A stretch of 64,000 nucleotides of DNA from Labrys sedimenti (GCF_034424805.1 NZ_JAXOUF010000001.1:372001-436000), one strand, 5' to 3'. Shown: positions 8,387 through 17,224, numbered from the stretch's first letter. Program-made: numbers and translations. The notes: generated from the letters alone by a model not told the origin.

Positions 8387-8428
8387 TCTATGGGAATGTA
8401 TTGCCCGTGTTCACCGCAAGCGCTGACG

Positions 8429-9487
8429 TCAGATCTGGAGCTCCAGGTCGGCGGTGACGGGTGCGGCATCGCTACGGTCCGGCGTTGCCTCATAGCCGCG
8501 GACACGCAGGCTGCCCTGGCGGGCATCGGCTTCGACGGTAAGCCGGGTGATGGCATTGCGCAGGGGTGGCTCCACCCAGGCGAAGGGCGCCATGGCCCGG
8601 CCGGCGTGGGAGGCGATCGCCAGGCGGCGGCTGGGGCTGTCGCTTTCGCTCAGCGTCCCATTGTTCCAGCTCGGCGCATTGGCCCAGTCATTGGCGGCCG
8701 CGGCCGGGCCGGGTTGGGTGACGAAAGCTTCGGGCCTGCGTTCGATCACGCAAGTCTCGGCAGGCGAAAGGCCCGTCAGCGTGAAGATCGTCTCGGCGGC
8801 AATCGGTATGCGTTCCATCAGGTCCCGCGCGGTGGCGAAATCGGGAGCCTCCTCGAAGACGCGGCGAAGCAGGTGCATGGCGGGCATCAGTCCCCGCCGC
8901 AAGCCGGACAGATCCGGCACGATCGCACCGCTGGCGCTTGCCGCGCCGGCCGGTGTCGGGCCCTTGTTGATGGTGGCGGCAAAACGGCCGGGTGCCAGGG
9001 CCGTCAGCACACCCACGGCGCCCGGCCAAGTCACGTTGAGGAATTCTCCTGCAGGGCCGCGCTGGCGGACCACTTCGACGAAGCGACCGAGACCGTCGAA
9101 ATCCCAATCGAGCGTCCGCAGCAGCCGGGCTCCGCGTCCGTCCGGTGCGGCTGCCGCCAGGGTGGTGCAGCCCCATTCATAGGCTGCGTTGATCAGGAAG
9201 GCGCCGGGCATCGGCAGGAGCGCGGCGATCGCCTCGATCTCGCCGACATAGGGGGAGGGGCTGGCGAGCAGCCAGGCATGCGCGCCGCTGTCAAGTTCGG
9301 CCACCTTGCCATGGGCCTCCGCCGGCATCGAGATCAGGCAGGAGCGCAACAGCGCCCGCACGGTATCCAGGCGGGCCTGGGCGTGCAGGACCAGGCCGCT
9401 ATCGCGTGCATCGAAGATGGGAATGGGCGGCAACAAGGCTGCTGGGCCTTTCTGCAGGCCGACGCGAGGAAAAGGGATGACGCTCAT
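8429..9487 (-). CDS. Ntn-hydrolase-like amidohydrolase (acid ceramidase / C45 / linear amide hydrolase type)
   Basis: This 352-residue protein looks like a cysteine Ntn hydrolase. Cys107 in YEWGCTTLAA would be the nucleophile after self-cleavage, followed by RLLRTLDWD, NVTWPGAVGVLTALAPGRFAATIN-type strands and an INKGPTP segment, which together recall acid ceramidase/NAAA and penicillin-acylase-like proteins. No signal peptide is seen, so it is probably cytoplasmic. GGTGGGAG lies 7 nt before the ATG at 9487, preferred over an ATG 11 codons upstream. It stands alone and convergent to dctA. The true substrate (an N-acyl amide?) is unknown, and no partner gene points to one. Confidence 0.62.
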   Translation of the reverse strand: MSVIPFPRVGLQKGPAALLPPIPIFDARDSGLVLHAQARLDTVRALLRSCLISMPAEAHGKVAELDSGAHAWLLASPSPYVGEIEAIAALLPMPGAFLINAAYEWGCTTLAAAAPDGRGARLLRTLDWDFDGLGRFVEVVRQRGPAGEFLNVTWPGAVGVLTALAPGRFAATINKGPTPAGAASASGAIVPDLSGLRRGLMPAMHLLRRVFEEAPDFATARDLMERIPIAAETIFTLTGLSPAETCVIERRPEAFVTQPGPAAAANDWANAPSWNNGTLSESDSPSRRLAIASHAGRAMAPFAWVEPPLRNAITRLTVEADARQGSLRVRGYEATPDRSDAAPVTADLELQI

Positions 9488-9936
9488 TGCCGAGCTCCCA
9501 CCTGAAGAAGTTCTCGGCAATTATCTAAGTTTTGTGATGTATTGTCATCCAACAAGATGATGATCGAGGCGTTTGTGTTCCGCTTCTCTTCTATCGAGTC
9601 GCCGAGGCGCCCCCGGCCAGTGTGGTCGCGGACCAATGCGCATTCAGATGGTTTTTCACTCGGTAAAGCATGTTTCCTGCCTCAAGTTGACGTAAAAACC
9701 GAGTGTTACAGGAACGCAACAACCTCGCTGAATTGAGACGCGGGTGTGACGGAAACACAATGAAACGGCGACGCTGGCCGTTACGAAGTGTCGAATATTC
9801 TGGTACGAAGAATCATGAGTTCGAATGAACCGTCCGCAAGCAATACTTACTTGCCTGTGGTCAGACAAAAGCAATAGGCAGCTGAGATTACTCAGCCGGA
9901 CCTGCCGTAGCGGCGGGTCATGATATGGGGGAACGA
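9488..9936. other. Divergent intergenic region, no gene seen
   Basis: The 449-bp gap separates the Ntn-hydrolase-like gene from the FadL-type porin. It is noticeably more AT-rich than its flanks, has stop codons in all frames, and must carry the promoters of both genes. I found no clear palindrome, RNA gene or repeat. Confidence 0.5.
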
Positions 9937-11220
9937 ATGGCAAGGAACACCCAACTCGCATTGCTGCTGATGGCCGGCGTTTCGCTGGCCGCGAGCCAGG
10001 CCTATGCCGGCTCTTTCATGCTGCGTGAGCAGAGCACGATTGGTCTTGGGCAGGGATTTGCCGGCGTGGCGGCCGGATCGGGTGGCCTGAGTTCCATGTA
10101 TTGGAACCCGGCGACGATGACCTTCGTTCCGGGCTGGCAATCGGAGTGGGTCCTCAATGGTATCTTCCCGCAATCTGACATCAAGCCATACAGTGTTGGC
10201 GGCATAACCAGGGACTGGCCCTCGACGGGGGATATCGGCCAGGATAGTTTCCTCGCGGCGGGTTATACCTCCTACCAGGTCAATGATAGGCTCTGGATCG
10301 GCCTTGCCACCAATACGCCGTTCGGCCTGGTCACCAAAAACCCCTTCAACGCGCCCGGGCAGGTTTACGCACGCACCTCCAAGGTCGCCTCCTTCGATAT
10401 CAATCCCAACATTGCCTATAAGGTAACGGACTGGTTGTCGGTCGGTGTCGGCTTCCAGGCCATGTATTTCAAGACTCGGCTCGGTCAGGCGATTTCCCCG
10501 GCTCCCAACGCTCCAAATGCGACCCTTCGGGGCGATAGCTGGGGCTATGGCTTCACCGCGGGTGTCACCATCACGCCGATCGAGGGAACCGTAATCGGTA
10601 TAGGCTACCGTTCCTCCGTCAAGCAGGACCTGGAAGGCAATTTGCGCACTCCGCTGGGACGGACGGGAGTCAAGGCCGATCTGGAACTCCCGGATCAGTT
10701 GACCATTGGCATCACGCAGACCGTGACGCCTGATCTCACGCTTTCCGCCGGTTTCGAATGGACGAAATGGAGCAGGTTCGGTGTAATTCCCGTCATCGCG
10801 ACGTCGGGACCTGCAACGGGCCGCCAAGTGACGACCCTGCCGTTCAAATATGATGACGGCTACTATGTTTCAGTGGGTGGTGAGTATGCCTGGAGTCCGG
10901 AGCTAACGCTCCGCGCCGGCCTCGGCTATGAGTGGTCGCCGATTTCCGACTTCAATCGTGATCTGCGTCTGCCTGACAGCGATCGCATCCACGCTTCGAT
11001 CGGCCTGGGCTACAAGATCAACAACAAGCTTTCGGTCGATCTTGCCTATTCGCATCTGTTCACGGTGAACGGCGATATCAAGCTCAATGCCCGCAACCCT
11101 CACTATGTGGGATTGCCCTATTTCGCCAAGACGGACTCGTCCGTCGACATCGTCTCAGCCAGCTTGACCTATCGCTGGGACGACCCGGGTGAGCCCAACC
11201 AGCCTGGCATCTTCAAGTAA
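9937..11220 (+). CDS. OmpP1/FadL-family outer membrane porin
   Basis: This 427-residue outer-membrane beta-barrel probably takes up long-chain fatty acids or other hydrophobic compounds. A signal peptide (MARNTQLALLLMAGVSLAAS) ends at AYA-G. The mature start GSFMLREQSTIGLGQGFAG and SSMYWNPATMTF is the FadL N-terminal hatch signature (including NPA). Alternating hydrophobic and aromatic strands follow, as does the family feature DLTLSAGFEWTKWSRF. The start at 9937 has GGGGGAACGA just upstream; an ATG at 9925 is four codons earlier. It is monocistronic, with its own terminator. Confidence 0.9.
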   Translation: MARNTQLALLLMAGVSLAASQAYAGSFMLREQSTIGLGQGFAGVAAGSGGLSSMYWNPATMTFVPGWQSEWVLNGIFPQSDIKPYSVGGITRDWPSTGDIGQDSFLAAGYTSYQVNDRLWIGLATNTPFGLVTKNPFNAPGQVYARTSKVASFDINPNIAYKVTDWLSVGVGFQAMYFKTRLGQAISPAPNAPNATLRGDSWGYGFTAGVTITPIEGTVIGIGYRSSVKQDLEGNLRTPLGRTGVKADLELPDQLTIGITQTVTPDLTLSAGFEWTKWSRFGVIPVIATSGPATGRQVTTLPFKYDDGYYVSVGGEYAWSPELTLRAGLGYEWSPISDFNRDLRLPDSDRIHASIGLGYKINNKLSVDLAYSHLFTVNGDIKLNARNPHYVGLPYFAKTDSSVDIVSASLTYRWDDPGEPNQPGIFK

Positions 11221-11239
11221 GGCGCTGAACTTCCGATAA

Positions 11240-11281
11240 AAAAGCCTTCGCGCAGGTTCCCGCCGGCGCGAAGGCTTTTTC
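11240..11281 (+). terminator. Rho-independent terminator after the FadL-type gene
   Basis: A 10-bp GC-rich stem (GCCTTCGCGC / GCGCGAAGGC) with a 12-nt loop is followed by TTTTT and preceded by A-residues, 20 nt past the stop. The A-run before the stem may let it act in both directions. Confidence 0.9.
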
Positions 11282-11372
11282 ATGTTGTGCCGTCTCACGT
11301 TTCGACACCTGACACCCTTCCTCTCCTCGAGCGGGAAGGGCGCCAGTCATGTCGTCTGGCGCGGTGGAACGC

Positions 11373-12221
11373 TCAGGCGCTCCAGGCCACCGTGGTCTGG
11401 CGCTGGTCGCCGAGCTTCTCGATGCCGAGCGTCATCACATTGCCGGGCTTGAGATAGCGCGGCGGCTTCATGCCCATGCCGACGCCGGGAGGCGTGCCGG
11501 TGGTGATGACGTCGCCGGGTTCCAGGATCAGGAACTGCGAGATGTAGTGCACGATGTGGGCGACGCCGAAGATCATCGTCTTGGTCGAGCCGGTCTGGAC
11601 GCGCTCGCCGTCGACATCGAGCCACATGGAAAGGTTCTGCACGTCGCCGACTTCGTCGGGCGTGACCAGCCAGGGGCCGAGCGGGCCGAAGGTCGGGCAG
11701 CCCTTGCCTTTCATCCACTGGCCGGAGCGCTCGATCTGATAGGCGCGCTCGGAAACGTCGTTGCAGACGGCGTAGCCGGCGACATAGGAGAGGGCGTCCT
11801 TCTCCTCGACATAGGAGGCGCGGCTGCCGATGACGATGGCCAGTTCCACTTCCCAGTCCGTCTTTTCCGAGCCGCGCGGAATGACGACGTCGTCATTGGG
11901 GCCGACTACGCAGGACGGCGCCTTGTTGAACAACACCGGCTCCTTGGGGATCGGCATGTTGCTCTCGGCCGCATGGTCGGCATAGTTCAGGCCGACCGCG
12001 ATGAAGTTGCCGGGCTGGGCGACGCAGGAGCCCAGGCGCGGATTACCGGTCACTTCCGGCAGCGAGGCTGGCGCAAGCGCGGCGATCCGGGCCAAAGACT
12101 GTGGCGAGAGGGCATCGCCCCTCCAATCGGCGACATGGGCCGACAAGTCCCTGATCTTGCCATCCGCATCGATCAAACCGGGCTTTTCAGAGCCCGGCAC
12201 GCCAAACCGTACCAGCTTCAT
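11373..12221 (-). CDS. Fumarylacetoacetate hydrolase family protein (keto-deoxy-sugar hydrolase / ureidoglycolate lyase-like)
   Basis: This 282-residue soluble enzyme belongs to the FAH superfamily. The N-terminal MKLVRFGVPGSEKPGLIDADG and the core ICVGLNYADH-like segment (FIAVGLNYADHAAE), the metal-ligand strand DWEVELAIVIG, NDVSERAYQ and TGTPPGVGMG are all present. This subgroup contains 2,4-diketo-3-deoxy-L-fuconate/rhamnonate hydrolases, and its members are often labelled ureidoglycolate lyase. No sugar-acid or purine genes flank it, so the substrate cannot be set. It is transcribed alone. Confidence 0.82.
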   Translation of the reverse strand: MKLVRFGVPGSEKPGLIDADGKIRDLSAHVADWRGDALSPQSLARIAALAPASLPEVTGNPRLGSCVAQPGNFIAVGLNYADHAAESNMPIPKEPVLFNKAPSCVVGPNDDVVIPRGSEKTDWEVELAIVIGSRASYVEEKDALSYVAGYAVCNDVSERAYQIERSGQWMKGKGCPTFGPLGPWLVTPDEVGDVQNLSMWLDVDGERVQTGSTKTMIFGVAHIVHYISQFLILEPGDVITTGTPPGVGMGMKPPRYLKPGNVMTLGIEKLGDQRQTTVAWSA

Positions 12222-12668
12222 TGTGGGGTCCTTTAGACGAAAATTGCAGCCCTTCGGCTGTCGTTGAAATTATCGATCCTGAAAGCCGGTCCTCGCGAGG
12301 CAAATGCCATCAGCCGGCCGGTGCGGACCATGCCCGATCGGGGGGGCGGTCGCAAGCATTGTGTGGGATGCCACACCAATATTTGTCGGATGAATGGTTG
12401 GCCTCATGTCGAGAAGAGGGAAGGGACCCCTCAATCTGCGGGCAAAATGCGGTGGAAGCACGCTTTGCGCAAAAAGAACGGATAGTCCTTCGCGGGTTTG
12501 GCGAAGGTTGCGCCCAGGCCTGTCGTCCCCAAGCCTCGCGAAATGACAAAGCCCGCACAGGTTGAGCTGTGCGGGCCTCGTGATCGGTTTGGAAACATTG
12601 GCGGCCTGAGCAGGGTGCGACCTGCTCGGTCTACATCGCTCCCGCCCAAACGCGTCTTGCTCTCCGCA
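12222..12668. other. Intergenic region with one terminator, no convincing gene
   Basis: This 447-bp gap lies between two leftward genes. It must contain the FAH gene's promoter near 12222-12350 and holds the terminator of the DUF2852 gene at 12541-12577. Short ORFs on both strands (62-82 codons) lack ribosome binding sites and family resemblance, so I do not call them. Confidence 0.5.
12541..12577 (-). terminator. Rho-independent terminator, leftward
   Basis: A perfect 10-bp stem (GCCCGCACAG / CTGTGCGGGC) with a 6-nt loop is followed, on the minus strand, by TTTGTCATTT. It ends transcripts of the DUF2852 gene, about 90 nt past its stop. Confidence 0.8.
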
Positions 12669-13094
12669 TCAGGCGGAGTGTCCCTCGCTGCCATTGCGAG
12701 CGGCATTGCGCTCGGCCATGAAGCGATCGAACTCTTCCTTATCGCGGGCACGACGCAGATTGGTGACGAATTCGGCGAAGGCGCGACCTTCTTCCTCGAG
12801 GCGCCGGCGCTCCTCTTCCAGGCGGCGCAGCGTCTCGCGGCGATAATCGTCGAAAGCGGCATTGCCGGTGGCCGACCAGCCCTGGCCGGCATAGCTGCGC
12901 TGATCACGCGAGAAGCCGGCGAATTCCGCCTTGGCCCGCTCGAAGCCTTCACGCACCTTTTCCCTGGGAAAGCGGTCGCCCCAGATGAAATAGGCCAGCG
13001 CCGCCAGGCCAAGCGGCCACCAGATCAGAAAGCCGGCGATAACCGCCACCACATGAAGCGGATGCCAGCGGCCACGCGTAGAACAAGAGGTCAT
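12669..13094 (-). CDS. DUF2852 family membrane protein
   Basis: This 141-residue alphaproteobacterial protein of unknown function has a single hydrophobic stretch near the N-terminus (VVAVIAGFLIWWPLGLAALA, about residues 15-34). A GWSATGNAAFDDYRRETLRRLEEE segment precedes a highly charged helical tail. GGAGAGG stands 3-4 nt before the ATG at 13094. A much longer frame runs upstream of this start, but it is the mirror of the divergent uppP gene and not coding. The family is recognised from the WHP...WWPLGLA and FDDYR features; no role is known to me. Confidence 0.82.
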   Translation of the reverse strand: MTSCSTRGRWHPLHVVAVIAGFLIWWPLGLAALAYFIWGDRFPREKVREGFERAKAEFAGFSRDQRSYAGQGWSATGNAAFDDYRRETLRRLEEERRRLEEEGRAFAEFVTNLRRARDKEEFDRFMAERNAARNGSEGHSA

Positions 13095-13331
13095 TATCCT
13101 CTCCCATGTTGCAACCCAGCACCCGAGCAGTTGGGGGTGGCGACGGGTGGCTTCAAGGGTACAAGCCGAAGTTGTGTCCGATTTAATCTTGGCGACCGCG
13201 CAAGCAGCAAAGCGCTGCTCCCGCGTTTCGTGCCGCAAATTCGTTGGTGGTGATGGCCTGCCGCAAAGTTGCCGTGATCGAAAGCTTTGTGGGCGCGCGT
13301 GCTGGGCCGGGCGCAATCTTCGAGGTGTGGA

Positions 13332-14192
13332 ATGAATGGCGCTTGCACCGAAGGCGTCGACACCGGCTTCATGACGTTGGGGGTGGCAAAGGTCGCTTTC
13401 CTCGGCGTCGTCCAGGGTATCACCGAGTTGATGCCGATCTCCTCCACGGCCCATATGCGATTGGTGCCGGCCCTGCTTGGCTGGCAGGATCCCGGCTCGG
13501 CCTTCTCCGCGGCCATGCAGCTTGCGGCCCTGTGCGCGGTGGTCTGCTATTTCTGGACGGATATCCGCTCGATCACCCTGGGATCGCTGGCGGCCGTGCG
13601 GACAGGGGATTGGATGTCCCCGAAATTTCGCCTGGCGGTGGGCGTGGTGTTGGGCACGATCCCGATCGTGCTGGCCGGCCTGCTGCTCGCGCCCTTTCTC
13701 AATCGTTGCGACAGTCCCCTGCGCGCACTGCCGGTGATCGGGTTTGCCTGCCTCGTCATGGGTGGGCTGCTCGCCGCTGCCGAACTTCTGGCTCGCCACC
13801 GGCGCCGGGTCGAGGACATGCGATTGCGCGATGCCCTGATCGTCGGGCTGGCTCAGGTCTGCGCCCTGATCCCCGGCGTGTCGCGGTCCGGCTCGACCCT
13901 GACGGCGTCGCTGTTCTGCGGCTTCTCGCGCGAGGAGGCGGCGCGCTTTTCCTTCCTTCTGGGCATTCCCGCCATTGCCTTGGCTGGCTTGCACGAAATC
14001 GGCACCCTTCTGCGCGCCCATCTCTCCCTCGAAGGTTGGCTGATCCTCCTGGTGGGCCTTGTGGTCGGGGCGATTTCCTCCTTTGCCGCCCTGTGGGGAC
14101 TGATGCGCATTCTCGAGCGCTTTTCGACCTGGCCCTTCATCATTTACCGCATCGTGCTCGGGGCCGTCGTGCTGTGGATTGCCTATCACTAG
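13332..14192 (+). CDS. uppP: Undecaprenyl-diphosphate phosphatase UppP (BacA)
   Basis: This integral membrane enzyme recycles the lipid carrier of cell-wall synthesis by converting undecaprenyl diphosphate to the monophosphate. The 286-residue protein has both family signatures: QGITELMPISSTAH (residues 28-41) and the catalytic PGVSRSGST. About seven to eight hydrophobic segments follow in the usual order. GAGGTGTGG just precedes the ATG at 13332; ATG at 13371 is an alternative giving a shorter N-terminus. The stop is the TAG of a TAGAGC motif that recurs at other gene ends in this window. Confidence 0.93.
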   Translation: MNGACTEGVDTGFMTLGVAKVAFLGVVQGITELMPISSTAHMRLVPALLGWQDPGSAFSAAMQLAALCAVVCYFWTDIRSITLGSLAAVRTGDWMSPKFRLAVGVVLGTIPIVLAGLLLAPFLNRCDSPLRALPVIGFACLVMGGLLAAAELLARHRRRVEDMRLRDALIVGLAQVCALIPGVSRSGSTLTASLFCGFSREEAARFSFLLGIPAIALAGLHEIGTLLRAHLSLEGWLILLVGLVVGAISSFAALWGLMRILERFSTWPFIIYRIVLGAVVLWIAYH

Positions 14193-14338
14193 AGCCGGGG
14201 GGCTCATGAATGAACGCTCGTTTGCGCCAAGTCTTTGTTTCGGCGCGCGCCCGCAAATCGAGGTGTTCTCGTCTCGGCGCAAGACGCCATAAGAGAAAAG
14301 GAGACGAAAGAGCATCGATGTCTCCTCGGACATGTCGC

Positions 14339-14356
14339 CTGTCATAAAACCATGAA
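14339..14356 (+). promoter_or_regulatory. Possible Pho box upstream of plcP-agt
   Basis: CTGTCATAAAAC, the first 12 bases, equals the left part of the textbook PhoB box CTGTCATAAAACTGTCAT; the right half (CCATGAA) is degenerate. It lies 135 nt upstream of the plcP start. PlcP is phosphate-starvation induced through PhoB in Sinorhizobium, so a site is expected here. One good half-site alone is modest evidence. Confidence 0.45.
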
Positions 14357-14490
14357 CTGAATCGTGTTTGTGACAATCAGGATGCGTCGTCGATTTCGCT
14401 GATGTCTGCAGCAAAGCGCATCAAAGCAAGCGCCATGCTCTCATGCTTCGTTTCGACGACACGTTTTTTGGGCCAGGCGAGGATGGTGCC

Positions 14491-15306
14491 ATGAACAGCG
14501 ACGGCGAAGGCACGCGCTATCGAGCGCTCTTTATCTCGGATGTGCATCTGGGGACGCGCGGCTGCCAAGCCGGCATGCTGCTGGACTTCCTGCGCGCCTA
14601 TGACGCCGAGACGATCTACCTTGTCGGCGACATCGTCGATGCCTGGCAGTTGAAGAGCGGCTGGTACTGGCCACAGGCCCACAACGACGTGGTGCAGAAG
14701 CTGCTGCGCAAGGCCCGCAAGGGTGCGCGCATGGTCTATATTCCCGGCAATCACGATGAATTCCTGCGCGATTTCCCCGGACATCACTTCGGCGGCATCG
14801 AAGTCATGGAGCAGACCGTGCATGTCGCTGCCGACGGCAAGCGCTACCTGGTGATGCATGGCGATGCCTTCGACGTGGTGGTGCGACACGCCAAGTGGCT
14901 GGCCTTGCTCGGCGACTGGGCCTATGTCACGGCCCTGGGAGTCAATACCTGGCTGAATGCCATTCGCCGGCGCCTTGGCATGTCCTACTGGTCGCTATCC
15001 GCTTGGGCCAAGCTCAAGGTGAAGAACGCTGTCAGCTTCATCGGCCATTTCGAGGAAACCCTGGCCAAGGAAGCCAAGCGTTTGAATTGCGACGGGGTCA
15101 TCTGCGGCCACATCCATCACGCCACGCTGCGCGACCTCGATGGCATCACCTACATCAATTCCGGCGACTGGGTCGAAAGCTGCACGGCGATCGTCGAGCA
15201 TTTCGACGGCCGTTTCGAACTGGTGCGTTGGAGCGAGCTGGTCCGACAGGCCGACAAGCCGCCGGCCCTCCAGGACGAGACGCTGGTTCCTCAGCGCGCC
15301 GCCTGA
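14491..15306 (+). CDS. plcP: PlcP-type phospholipase C (metallophosphoesterase, LpxH-like)
   Basis: This 271-residue calcineurin-like phosphoesterase has a complete metal site: D17/H19 (SDVHLG), D47 (VGDIVD), GNHDE at 86-90, H123 (MHGD) and GHIHH at 206-210. By sequence alone it would be named UDP-2,3-diacylglucosamine diphosphatase. Immediately followed by an Agt-like glycosyltransferase, it matches the rhizobial PlcP, which releases diacylglycerol from phosphatidylcholine or related lipids under phosphate starvation. ATG at 14491 is used; an in-frame ATG 16 codons upstream is possible. PlcP is favoured over LpxH because of the neighbour and the upstream Pho-like sequence. Confidence 0.8.
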   Translation: MNSDGEGTRYRALFISDVHLGTRGCQAGMLLDFLRAYDAETIYLVGDIVDAWQLKSGWYWPQAHNDVVQKLLRKARKGARMVYIPGNHDEFLRDFPGHHFGGIEVMEQTVHVAADGKRYLVMHGDAFDVVVRHAKWLALLGDWAYVTALGVNTWLNAIRRRLGMSYWSLSAWAKLKVKNAVSFIGHFEETLAKEAKRLNCDGVICGHIHHATLRDLDGITYINSGDWVESCTAIVEHFDGRFELVRWSELVRQADKPPALQDETLVPQRAA

Positions 15307-15315
15307 GTCGGTCCC

Positions 15316-16380
15316 GTGAAAATCCTGATTGCCACCGATGCCTGGCGCCCGCAGGTCAACGGCGTCGTCCGGTCCCTGGAGCAGACGGCTGCGGCCGCAT
15401 CGCGACAGGGCGTCGAGATCGGCTTCCTGGCGCCGGATCGCTTTTGGTCGGTGCCGATGCCCTCTTATCCGGAAATCCGCCTGGCCATGCCGCCGCTCGG
15501 TGCCATCGAGCGCCATATCGAGGCCGAGAAGCCGGACTACGTTCATATCGCTACCGAAGGGCCGATCGGCCTGCTCACGCGCCGGGCCTGCCTGAAGAAG
15601 GGGCGCCCTTTCACCACCAGCTATCACACTCGCTTTCCCGAATATCTCGCCGCACGCGCTCCCGTACCGCTCGACTGGAGCTATCGCTGGATCCGGCGTT
15701 TCCACAATGCCGGGGCGGGTACGATGGTCTCAACCCCCGCCCTCGAGCGTGAACTGGCCGGGCGCGGCTTCAAGCGGCTGATGCGCTGGTCTCGCGGGGT
15801 CGATGCCGAACTGTACCGACCAAGACCGGTACGCATCTTCGACCTGCCGGGCCCGATCTTCCTCTATGTCGGCCGGGTTGCGGTGGAGAAGAACATCGAG
15901 TCCTTCCTTGATCTCGACCTGCCCGGCTCGAAAGTGGTGGTGGGCGGAGGCCCGGCCCTGGAGATGCTGCGCTCGCGCTATCCGGCCGTTCATTTCGCCG
16001 GCATGCTGGAGGGAGAGGACCTGGCGAGGGCGTATGCGTCGGCAGATGTCTTCGTCTTCCCCAGCCTGACCGATACATTCGGCATCGTCCTGCTCGAGGC
16101 GATGGCCAGCGGCCTGCCGGTGGCAGCCTTTCCGGTGACGGGGCCGATCGACGTGATCAATACCGGCAGGACAGGCATCCTTGACAACGACCTTGCTGCT
16201 GCTGCGCGGGCCTGTCTCGACCTCAAGCCCGCGGACGCCCGGGCGGAGGCCTTGAAATATTCCTGGGACGCCTGCGCCCACCAGTTCATCGCCAATGTGG
16301 TGGACGCCTGCAGCCGGGCAAAGACCACACCTGCGCCAGCCGGTGCGGTCAAGCAGGGGCGTGCCAGCCTGCCGGTTTGA
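15316..16380 (+). CDS. agt: GT4-family diacylglycerol glycosyltransferase (Agt-like)
   Basis: This 354-residue retaining glycosyltransferase starts MKILIATDAWRPQVNGVVRS and has the GT4 C-terminal donor site, ending SLTDTFGIVLLEAMASGLPV (the E-x7-E motif). Agrobacterium Agt, encoded beside a PlcP-like gene, makes glucosyl- and glucuronosyl-diacylglycerol from diacylglycerol under phosphate limitation. Here it follows plcP by 9 nt, so the two would form an enzyme relay: PlcP makes diacylglycerol and Agt caps it with sugar. The C-terminus (TPAPAGAVKQGRASLPV) is low-complexity. Acceptor and sugar are inferred from the gene pair. Confidence 0.8.
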   Translation: MKILIATDAWRPQVNGVVRSLEQTAAAASRQGVEIGFLAPDRFWSVPMPSYPEIRLAMPPLGAIERHIEAEKPDYVHIATEGPIGLLTRRACLKKGRPFTTSYHTRFPEYLAARAPVPLDWSYRWIRRFHNAGAGTMVSTPALERELAGRGFKRLMRWSRGVDAELYRPRPVRIFDLPGPIFLYVGRVAVEKNIESFLDLDLPGSKVVVGGGPALEMLRSRYPAVHFAGMLEGEDLARAYASADVFVFPSLTDTFGIVLLEAMASGLPVAAFPVTGPIDVINTGRTGILDNDLAAAARACLDLKPADARAEALKYSWDACAHQFIANVVDACSRAKTTPAPAGAVKQGRASLPV

Positions 16381-16432
16381 CGATCAAGATTGGAGCCTGG
16401 CGCGCGGCCCTATGACCAGGCGATGTCTGGGC

Positions 16433-17074
16433 TTATATCCGCGATAGCAGCAGGCGGATGCCGGCCAGGCCGAAGAACAGCGCCAGCGTGGCTTCGATCC
16501 AGCGCCGTGCCCTCTGATAGAGGCGAACCATGGGCTTGGCGGAAAAGACCAGGGCGTAACCGCCGAATGTAGTCAGCCCGATCACGGCACAGCCGGCGAT
16601 GATGGCCAGGGCCGTATATCCGGGAGCATCCGACTTCAGGCCGAGTGACATGATGGCGATCCAGGCCAGGATCGACTTCGGATTGGTCAGATGCAGCATC
16701 AGGCCGCGCCAGTAGAGCCGACGGTAGTCGACCGGGGCCCGTTCTTGCCTAGCCTCGTCCTGGCCGGCCTTGAAGGCAGAACGCGCCGATTTGACGGCCA
16801 GATAAAGGAGATAGAGCCCGCCGCCGATCTTGATGGCAGTGATGGCGTCGGCATAGGCGGCCAGCAGGGTGGAGACCCCGGTGGCTGCCAGCATGGCCCA
16901 GATCATCGAGCCCGTCATAATGCCGGACGCCAGCACCAGCGCCGGCAGGCGCCCCTGTCCCATGGCCACGCCCATGATGGCCAGATTGCTCGGGCCGGGG
17001 CTGGCGACGGCGACGGTGTAGAGCGCATAGACCGCCAGCAAGGCATGGAACTGATAGAACAAGGCGTCACCCAT
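16433..17074 (-). CDS. LysE/RhtB-family amino-acid exporter
   Basis: This 213-residue inner-membrane protein has about six hydrophobic helices. The family signature VASPGPSNLAIMGVAMGQGR is near the N-terminus, GGGLYLLYLAVKSAR in the middle and LTNPKSILAWIAI after it. It is probably an exporter of an amino acid or derivative; the substrate is unknown. The ATG at 17074 is preferred because the family normally begins close to the first membrane helix; a frame extension of 19 codons exists upstream. It is convergent with agt and downstream of the gpr-like gene's terminator. Confidence 0.88.
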   Translation of the reverse strand: MGDALFYQFHALLAVYALYTVAVASPGPSNLAIMGVAMGQGRLPALVLASGIMTGSMIWAMLAATGVSTLLAAYADAITAIKIGGGLYLLYLAVKSARSAFKAGQDEARQERAPVDYRRLYWRGLMLHLTNPKSILAWIAIMSLGLKSDAPGYTALAIIAGCAVIGLTTFGGYALVFSAKPMVRLYQRARRWIEATLALFFGLAGIRLLLSRI

Positions 17075-17194
17075 CGCAAACGTCTTACTGCAAGCCCAAC
17101 TTCGGCATGCCGGCGGAGAATGGACCGACAATAGCGGCGCCCCGCTTCAGCGCAAGCCCGGCTTCGGCATGGCAGCCATCTGGCCGCCACAACG

Positions 17195-17224
17195 AAAAAG
17201 GCCCCGGAATTCCGGGGCCTTTTC
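17195..17224. terminator. Bidirectional terminator at the 3' end of the gpr-like gene
   Basis: A perfect 20-bp palindrome (arms GGCCCCGGAA / TTCCGGGGCC, 17200-17219) is flanked by AAAAA on the left and TTTT on the right. On the minus strand the stem is followed by TTTTTCGTT, 45 nt after the stop at 17269. Confidence 0.9.

Noticed and set aside
12264..12485. A 73-codon ORF with CVGCHTNIC resembling a haem or zinc motif
   Set aside because: No ribosome binding site, overlapping alternative ORFs on both strands, and a location in a promoter gap argue against a gene.
13095..14414. Extension of the DUF2852 gene into a 581-codon frame on the minus strand
   Set aside because: The added part lies opposite uppP, is rich in H, Q, R and G as typical for antisense frames, and the family starts at 13094 with a good ribosome binding site.
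14491..15306. Naming this gene lpxH (lipid A synthesis)
   Set aside because: Sequence homology allows it, but the adjacent Agt-like gene and Pho-like box fit PlcP, and alphaproteobacteria generally use LpxI for this lipid A step.
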